Both the position numbers and the translations under genes were made by a program. This document shows, piece by piece, positions 25,383 through 32,334 of a stretch of 32,334 nt of DNA; position 1 is the first letter of the stretch, and the number at the start of each line of letters is the position of its first letter. This stretch comes from Rhizobium sp. Q54 (lineage in GTDB: Bacteria > Pseudomonadota > Alphaproteobacteria > Reyranellales > Reyranellaceae). The stretch lies in contig CAMDOT010000046.1 of assembly GCA_945903635.1 (NCBI GenBank), positions 1 through 32,334 of the forward strand. Direction: 5' to 3'. Below the pieces are notes generated by a model. The model saw nothing but the letters and a program-made list of their open reading frames with translations, made no database searches and was not told where the DNA came from.

Positions 25383-26521
25383 ACGGATTTCCCTACCGAA
25401 CCATCCCCACGGGAACTCCAGTCTCCCCCGAGGTCGGCGCCGCGCCAATAGATCGCGCGACTGGCCAGCGCACTTACCATCAACGCCGGCGCCAGGGCCT
25501 CACGCGCCAGCGCCGCCACCGCCGCCCGCCATCCAAATTCGAGGCCACGGCCCGCCATGAACCATTTCTCGCCCGCCAGCCACGCCGCGGTATGGACGAA
25601 CAGGCCGACAATGACGACACCCGGCCGTGCTCCCGCGCAGGCGAGTGCGGCGGCACCCGCGGCACCCGAGGCTGCCCAACCGATCACCGGCTCCCACAGC
25701 ACCAGCGGCCACACCGGCAGGCGCAATCGGGTGCGCGCCCAGCGGACCTGCCGGCGCCACACCGTCGTCCAGTCCCTGGCCCCCAACGGCAGCCGCAGCA
25801 TCACCTCGCCCAGGCATGTGCCGAGGCCCAGCTCGCGCACCGAGCGAACGACGGAATAATCGTCGGCGATCCATCGATTGAAACCGCGCCAGTTGCCGAT
25901 CCGTTGCAGGGTGTCTCGCGACAGCAGGGTCACGCCTCCCGAAGCGACGGCCAGACCCAGGCGGTCGGCCGCAAACAGGAACCTCGCCTGATGCCCGTCG
26001 ATGTACGCCCGCTCCATTTCAGCGGCGAAGTTACCCGGCGCGTCAGCGGCCTTGAGCGCTAGTACAAGGCCCATCGTGTCGGACAGCGGCGCCGCGGCGC
26101 GGCAAAGCTCGTCGACCCCGAACACGATACCAGCGTCGCACAAGCCCACGATCTCCCGGCTGGCCGCCTCGAGCCCCTTGCGCACATTGTTCATCTTGGG
26201 ATTGAAGGTGTCGTCGTTGCCGACGAGGATCGGCGCCTCTGGCCACAGGGCCCGCGTCGGGGCCACGGCACCGTCGTCGGCATGGGCCACACAGATCAGG
26301 ACCTCGACGCCTGTCCGGGCAAGTTCGGCGAGTGCCGCGACGTAGGCCGGCGACGCGTCGCCGGCGCCGTTCATTGGCGCCACGATGCTGAAATCGGCAG
26401 GCCGATGCCGCGCGGCCGTCATCCGTCTAGGCTGACGCGCGAGCGCCGCACTCGCCCAGTGCACGGCCGAACTCAGCGACCACCAGCCGAGCCCGAACCA
26501 GACGGGGGCACCGACATCCAT
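25379..26521 (-). CDS. GT21-like (ceramide glucosyltransferase-type) glycosyltransferase
   Basis: The 380-residue membrane enzyme has the pattern of family 21 GT-A glycosyltransferases, which glycosylate lipids. After a short N-terminal hydrophobic segment the catalytic domain shows FSIVAPMNG (44-52), Asp82-Asp83 in HADDGAV, the family-typical NPKMNNVRKGL (108-118), Asp129 in CDAGIVF, Asp220-Asp221 in ADDYSVV and the terminal QVRW at 258-261. A C-terminal membrane domain follows (about 270-360). It lies 3 bp after the Wzt-like ATPase gene and overlaps the STAS gene by four bases. Relatives act on ceramide or on hopanoid and other lipids, so it may build the lipid anchor or primer of the exported glycan. 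Acceptor and sugar are not evident. The ATG at 26521 is the only close start. Confidence 0.75.
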   Translation of the reverse strand: MDVGAPVWFGLGWWSLSSAVHWASAALARQPRRMTAARHRPADFSIVAPMNGAGDASPAYVAALAELARTGVEVLICVAHADDGAVAPTRALWPEAPILVGNDDTFNPKMNNVRKGLEAASREIVGLCDAGIVFGVDELCRAAAPLSDTMGLVLALKAADAPGNFAAEMERAYIDGHQARFLFAADRLGLAVASGGVTLLSRDTLQRIGNWRGFNRWIADDYSVVRSVRELGLGTCLGEVMLRLPLGARDWTTVWRRQVRWARTRLRLPVWPLVLWEPVIGWAASGAAGAAALACAGARPGVVIVGLFVHTAAWLAGEKWFMAGRGLEFGWRAAVAALAREALAPALMVSALASRAIYWRGADLGGDWSSRGDGSVGKSV

Positions 26522-26524
26522 CCG

Positions 26525-27313
26525 TCATCTCTTCTCGCCTGCCGAGAAGCGATTCACGTCGTCTTTTTCCACCAGCAGCGCGCGATGATACGACCGGATG
26601 ACCTCGTTGGGATCGCCCTGTTCGCGGATCCGGCCGTCCTCGATCCAGATGGCGCGCGTGCACAGGCGGCGCACCTCGGCCATCGAATGCGACACGAAGA
26701 GGAGCGTGCCGGTCTTGCGGAAATTATCGATCCAATCGAGGCACTTGCGCTGGAAGGCGGCGTCGCCGACCGATAGGGCCTCGTCGACGACCAGGATTTC
26801 CGCCTCGACATGGGCGCAGATCGAGAAGGCCAGGCGCGTGCGCATGCCCATGGAATAATGCTTCACCGGCTGATCCATGTAGTCGCCGATACCCGCGAAC
26901 TCCGCGATCGAGTCGAACTTCCGCAGGACCTCTGCCCGCCTGAGGCCGAGCACGGCACCGCCGATCAGGACGTTCTCGCGGCCCGTCAGCTCCTGGTCGA
27001 AAGTCGATCCCAACGCCAGAACCGGCGCGATCCGGCCCGACACCCGGAGTTCGCCATGGCTGGGCAGGGTCATGCCGCAGATGACCTGCAGCAACGTGGA
27101 CTTGCCGCAGCCGTTGCGCCCCAGCACGCCGATGCTCTCGCCGCGCTTGACGCTGATGTCGATGTCGCGAAGCACCCAGAAGGGCTTGAAGTACGCCTTC
27201 CACCACCCGAACAGGACCTGCTTCAGCCAGTCGTTGCGGTGGGCGTAAAGCTGGTAAGCCTTGCCGAGGTGCTTGGCCTCGACGACGATCTCAGATGACG
27301 TCGACGATGACAT
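26525..27313 (-). CDS. Wzt/KpsT-type polysaccharide ABC exporter ATP-binding protein
   Basis: The 262-residue ATPase of an ABC-2 glycan exporter has Walker A GRNGCGKST (65-73), the atypical family signature YSMGMRTRLAFS (153-164), Walker B ILVVDEAL (173-180), SVGD, and the H-loop in FVSHS (207-211). The insert WLKQVLFGWWKAYFKPFWVLRD before Walker A is usual for the Wzt/TagH group (given as landmarks around 29-50). There is no C-terminal carbohydrate-binding domain, so it is KpsT-like rather than O-antigen Wzt-like. ATG at 27313 overlaps the permease gene by 23 bp; upstream in-frame codons are not family-like. It energises export of a lipid-linked polysaccharide with the permease. Confidence 0.9.
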   Translation of the reverse strand: MSSSTSSEIVVEAKHLGKAYQLYAHRNDWLKQVLFGWWKAYFKPFWVLRDIDISVKRGESIGVLGRNGCGKSTLLQVICGMTLPSHGELRVSGRIAPVLALGSTFDQELTGRENVLIGGAVLGLRRAEVLRKFDSIAEFAGIGDYMDQPVKHYSMGMRTRLAFSICAHVEAEILVVDEALSVGDAAFQRKCLDWIDNFRKTGTLLFVSHSMAEVRRLCTRAIWIEDGRIREQGDPNEVIRSYHRALLVEKDDVNRFSAGEKR

Positions 27314-28166
27314 TCCGGTACCTGTCGAAGAACCAATAGCCGAAATAGAAAGTGACGACCGACGTGAGCAGGGTCCAGCCATAGACAAGGAGGTTCGGCA
27401 CCTTGCCGAGCAACACGATGTCGCGCATGACCTCGACGTAGCCTGTCAGCGCATTGGCGTAGATCCAGAAATCGAGCGGCGGCGGCAGTGAACTGTGCTG
27501 GTAGAAGATCGGCGTGGCGAACATGAATAACGGCACGACGTTGATCATGAAGTAGCCGGCGTCGCGGGTGAAGGCACCGATCGCGCACAGGAACCACGCC
27601 ATGCCGATCAGGAACGCCATGAAGGGGATCAGGATCAGCGGCATCAGCAGCACCGTCCACGGCAGGCTGCGGGTGATCGCGAGCTGGAAGATCAGCATGA
27701 CGCCGATCGAGATCAGCGTGTAGGCGGTCGCGCGCAGGGTCGATATCACCGCCAGCATGTCGCTGGGAAAGATCGTCTGCTTGATGAAGTGGGTATACTC
27801 GTGCAGCAGCATCGGCGCGCGAAACGCCATTTCGGACCAGAAATTGAAGACGATGATGCCGCTGAAGATGAACAGCGAGTAGGTAACGAGCGTTCCGCCG
27901 CTCTCGGCGCCCGGCAATTTCAGGTTCGTGGAAAAGGCGAAGGAATAGACGGTGATGGCAAGAAGCGGCGCAACCACCGCCCAGATCCAGCCGGCGATCG
28001 ACCCCTTGAACCGCTCGCGGATCTCGCGCCGCAGGATCGCCATGATCAGATCCTGATGCTGGATCATCTGCACGAAGGGTCGCGTCATGAAACGGGAGGC
28101 GCGCTGAAGCGGGCCGAGATTCTCGACCACGATCTGCTTGCCGTTGACGACTTTCACCGACGGCAT
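27291..28166 (-). CDS. Wzm/KpsM-type polysaccharide ABC exporter permease
   Basis: The 291-residue ABC-2 permease begins with an amphipathic N-terminus (DLIMAILRREIRERFKGS), followed by the family-typical GWIWAVVAPLLAITVYSF and six predicted helices; FLCAIGAFTRDAGYF and TPIFYQHSSLP are typical of TagG/KpsM-type proteins. It forms the membrane channel for a lipid-linked glycan. The ATG at 28166 is preceded by a strong AAGGAG. The 3' CCA end of tRNA-Lys is only 28 bp upstream on the same strand and no promoter fits in that gap, so the gene is probably transcribed through from the tRNA promoter. It heads the ten-gene glycan operon and overlaps the ATPase gene by 23 bp. Confidence 0.9.
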   Translation of the reverse strand: MPSVKVVNGKQIVVENLGPLQRASRFMTRPFVQMIQHQDLIMAILRREIRERFKGSIAGWIWAVVAPLLAITVYSFAFSTNLKLPGAESGGTLVTYSLFIFSGIIVFNFWSEMAFRAPMLLHEYTHFIKQTIFPSDMLAVISTLRATAYTLISIGVMLIFQLAITRSLPWTVLLMPLILIPFMAFLIGMAWFLCAIGAFTRDAGYFMINVVPLFMFATPIFYQHSSLPPPLDFWIYANALTGYVEVMRDIVLLGKVPNLLVYGWTLLTSVVTFYFGYWFFDRYRNVIVDVI

Positions 28167-28194
28167 GAGCCGCGTCTCTCCTTCTCGAATCCAG

Positions 28195-28269
28195 TGGTGA
28201 GCCCGGTGGGGTACGATCCCACGACCCTCTGATTAAAAGTCAGATGCTCTACCGCTGAGCTACGGGCTC
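28195..28269 (-). tRNA. tRNA-Lys (anticodon UUU), CCA encoded
   Basis: The minus strand folds into a complete 75-nt cloverleaf. The acceptor stem GAGCCCG/CGGGCTC pairs perfectly, followed by discriminator A and a genomic CCA (28197-28195). D stem GCTC/GAGC, anticodon stem TCTGA/TCAGA with loop CTTTTAA (anticodon TTT), variable loop GGGTC and T stem GTGGG/CCCAC. The T loop is ATCGTAC, which has A at position 54 and T at 58, the reverse of the normal T54-A58. All stems are intact, so I regard the gene as functional. The polysaccharide exporter operon begins 28 bp after it. Confidence 0.96.
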
Positions 28270-28310
28270 GCTCCGGCGTCACGCGACAGGCCGAAACCCC
28301 GCGCGGCGCC

Positions 28311-28339
28311 CGTATAAGGTGCGCCAGCCCCACGGTCAA
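28311..28339 (-). promoter_or_regulatory. Sigma-70 promoter for tRNA-Lys (and perhaps the glycan operon)
   Basis: On the minus strand TTGACC (28339-28334), exactly 17 bp, then TATACG (28316-28311). The -35 matches consensus at five of six positions, the -10 at four. A start about seven bases downstream leaves roughly 35 nt before the mature tRNA 5' end at 28269, a normal leader for RNase P processing. Confidence 0.6.
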
Positions 28340-28371
28340 CGCGACCTCTGGGGGCAGTGCCTGGTCCCGGG

Positions 28372-28881
28372 TCAGGACGACTTGGCGAACTTCGCCTTTA
28401 GTCGTGCGAATACCCTCTTGGAGACGAATTGCGACGTATCTCCGCCCAATCGCGCAATATCCTTCACCAGGGATGAGGCGATGAACTGATGCCGGTCGGA
28501 CGCCATCAGGAAGATGGTCTCGATGTTGGGCTCCATGCGGGCATTCATGTTGGCCATCTGGATTTCGTACTCGAAATCCGAAACCGCCCGCAATCCGCGG
28601 ATGATCACTGAAGCGCCCATTTCGAGCGCGAAATGAATCAGCAGACAGTCGAACGGCACGACCACGATCCGTTCCCGATCTGCCGGCGGGAAGTCCGCAA
28701 TATCCTCGCGGATTATCTCCATCCGCTCCTCGAGAGAGAACAACGGCCCCTTGCCGATGTTGATCGCACATCCGATCACCAGCTTGTCGACGAGCCGCAA
28801 CGAGCGGCGCATGACTTCCATGTGCCCGCTGGTAATGGGATCGAACGTGCCCGGATAGACCCCGGTGCGTTCTGAGGCCAT
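28372..28881 (-). CDS. coaD: Phosphopantetheine adenylyltransferase
   Basis: The 169-residue cytosolic enzyme transfers AMP from ATP to 4'-phosphopantetheine, the penultimate step of coenzyme A synthesis. It shows YPGTFDPITSGH (9-20) with the nucleotidyltransferase T/H-x-G-H motif, a conserved ASVIIRGLRAVSDFEYE segment near 89-105, and the C-terminal FLMASDRHQFIASSLVKDIA pattern. Length is typical. GGGGGAG stands just before the ATG. It lies 55 bp downstream of gyrA on the same strand, a gyrA-coaD order common in alphaproteobacteria, and 102 bp upstream of tRNA-Lys. Confidence 0.96.
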   Translation of the reverse strand: MASERTGVYPGTFDPITSGHMEVMRRSLRLVDKLVIGCAINIGKGPLFSLEERMEIIREDIADFPPADRERIVVVPFDCLLIHFALEMGASVIIRGLRAVSDFEYEIQMANMNARMEPNIETIFLMASDRHQFIASSLVKDIARLGGDTSQFVSKRVFARLKAKFAKSS

Positions 28882-28936
28882 TTCTCCCCCTTATGTGCCA
28901 GATGCGGCGGCGGAGTCTTAGCGACACAGGCGTTCC

Positions 28937-31744
<2,808 letters not shown>

Positions 31745-31771
31745 GGAGACCTGGTTTTTACTCGTTATTTT

Positions 31772-31788
31772 GGCCCTGCCAGAGGGCC
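31772..31788. repeat. Perfect inverted repeat in the gyrA leader
   Basis: GGCCCT (31772-31777), a 5-base loop GCCAG and AGGGCC (31783-31788) form a 6-bp GC-only hairpin, 27 bp before the gyrA GTG. It is not followed by a T run on either strand, so it is not a normal terminator. It could be a leader hairpin or protein site near the gyrA promoter. Function is unknown. Confidence 0.5.
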
Positions 31789-31877
31789 CGGCGGAACAAG
31801 CCGGCACCCTACCAAACAAGCTCTAAAACACCAACAAAAAACGCGTTCTGGAGCGGTCTTTAACTATTTGATTTAAT

Positions 31878-31886
31878 TGGTAAAAT
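31878..31886 (+). promoter_or_regulatory. Extended -10 promoter for the HAD hydrolase
   Basis: TGGTAAAAT (TG at 31878-31879, TAAAAT at 31881-31886) lies in the AT-rich part of the 176-bp gyrA-hydrolase spacer. A start near 31893 leaves a short leader containing GGAAAGG before the TTG at 31921. The -35 is weak (CTTTAA at 17 bp). The opposite-strand gyrA promoter must lie in the same spacer, but I could not place it with confidence. Confidence 0.4.
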
Positions 31887-31920
31887 TGTCGTCGAAAATA
31901 GACCCTGGAAAGGCCGCCGA

Positions 31921-32334
31921 TTGCCCCCGAAAAGTACCCCCACCCGTCCCTCAGTTGTGGTCTTCGACATGGGCGGCGTGCTGATCGACTACAATCCGCG
32001 GCACCTCTACCGGAAGCTCATCCCGGAAGCCGCCGAGATGGAGGACTTCCTGGCCAACGTCACCACCCGCGAATGGCACACCCGGCAGGATTATGACGGC
32101 GACCCGGCCACCGCCACGCGCGAGCTGCAGGCGCGCCATCCCGGCAAGGAAGCCCTGATATCGGCCTACTACGAGCGTTTCGATGAAATGCTCGACCACG
32201 CCTTCGAACCTATGGCGGCTCTTGTCGAGCGCCTGAGCGCCGCTGGCGTGCCCCTCTACCTGCTGTCCAACGCGCCGGGGTTTCTCGATGCGTGGCTGCG
32301 TGGGCCTGCGCGAATGAAACACCCCTTCGTGGGA
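31921..32334 (+). CDS. HAD-superfamily hydrolase (YihX-like), N-terminal part, cut by window end
   Basis: The first 138 codons are present and the rest lies beyond the window. Motif I is VVFDMGGVLIDYNPRHLY with Asp16 as the presumed nucleophile; the second acidic position is Gly, as is usual in the YihX/haloacid-dehalogenase-like branch. A helical cap follows (FLANVTTREWHTRQD; LISAYYERFDEML). Motif II is LYLLSN near residues 118-123. The family removes phosphate from small sugar phosphates or acts as a dehalogenase; the substrate here is unknown. The start was set at TTG 31921 because the frame is closed by TAA at 31861, no ATG precedes motif I, and a GGAAAGG lies about 8 bp upstream. A GTG at 31957 is too close to motif I. 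It is divergent from gyrA. Confidence 0.82.
   Translation, partial: MPPKSTPTRPSVVVFDMGGVLIDYNPRHLYRKLIPEAAEMEDFLANVTTREWHTRQDYDGDPATATRELQARHPGKEALISAYYERFDEMLDHAFEPMAALVERLSAAGVPLYLLSNAPGFLDAWLRGPARMKHPFVG

Noticed and set aside
28195..28269. tRNA-Lys as the attachment site of a genomic island containing the glycan locus
   Set aside because: I looked for a second copy of the tRNA 3' end and for an integrase in the window and saw neither. The neighbouring operon matches the rest in base composition.
31772..31788. GC-rich hairpin as a rho-independent terminator
   Set aside because: No T run follows the stem on either strand, and it lies between two divergent gene starts where termination would make little sense.

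Overview
The window looks like chromosomal DNA of a high-GC alphaproteobacterium. The pointers are the overall base composition, TRAP transporters, a MloK1-type cyclic-nucleotide-gated channel, frequent GTG/TTG starts, and a core block of gyrA, coaD and tRNA-Lys. Genus cannot be fixed from this sequence; a Rhodospirillales/Reyranella-like organism is only a guess.

Left edge (1-2500): the window opens inside the 3' end of an ISL3-type transposase and its terminal repeat. Only 45 bp later comes a Na+/phosphate cotransporter with a PhoU-like tail (192-1877). It converges on a small gene that resembles a free-standing AbiTii domain (1884-2498), a likely acquired accessory or defence gene.

Catabolic operon (2563-14302, minus strand): eight tightly packed genes read hyuA, hyuB, dctP, dctQ, dctM, a glutamine-synthetase-family ligase, an Fe-alcohol dehydrogenase and a dimethylglycine/sarcosine-dehydrogenase-like flavoprotein. 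Together they suggest uptake of a carboxylate- or amide-bearing N-compound, ATP-dependent opening of a cyclic amide (hydantoin, N-methylhydantoin or oxoproline type), gamma-glutamylation of an amine, oxidation of an alcohol or aldehyde, and THF-linked oxidative N-demethylation. The exact substrate is not evident.

Middle (14303-18112, plus strand): a MloK1-like channel is transcribed divergently from the operon across a 96-bp region with a possible shared promoter. An unannotated 40-codon relic of a KstD/FAD_binding_2 dehydrogenase C-terminus follows directly after the channel stop. Then come manC (GDP-mannose synthesis) and an amidinotransferase, 2 bp apart.

Polysaccharide/glycolipid locus (18109-28166, minus strand): ten co-directional genes encode a Wzm/Wzt-like ABC exporter, a GT21-like glycosyltransferase, a STAS protein, a Wza-like outer-membrane export lipoprotein, a DevB/DevC/DevA-like tripartite exporter lacking its own TolC, and two tandem CslA-like GT2 synthases. 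With manC next door, the likely product is a mannose-containing glycan or glycolipid. The operon starts only 28 bp after the CCA end of tRNA-Lys(UUU), so the tRNA may lead its transcript.

Right edge (28195-32334): tRNA-Lys with its own promoter, coaD and gyrA run on the minus strand; a divergent HAD hydrolase is cut by the window end. No CRISPR array, rRNA, prophage or gene-free stretch longer than 300 bases was seen.
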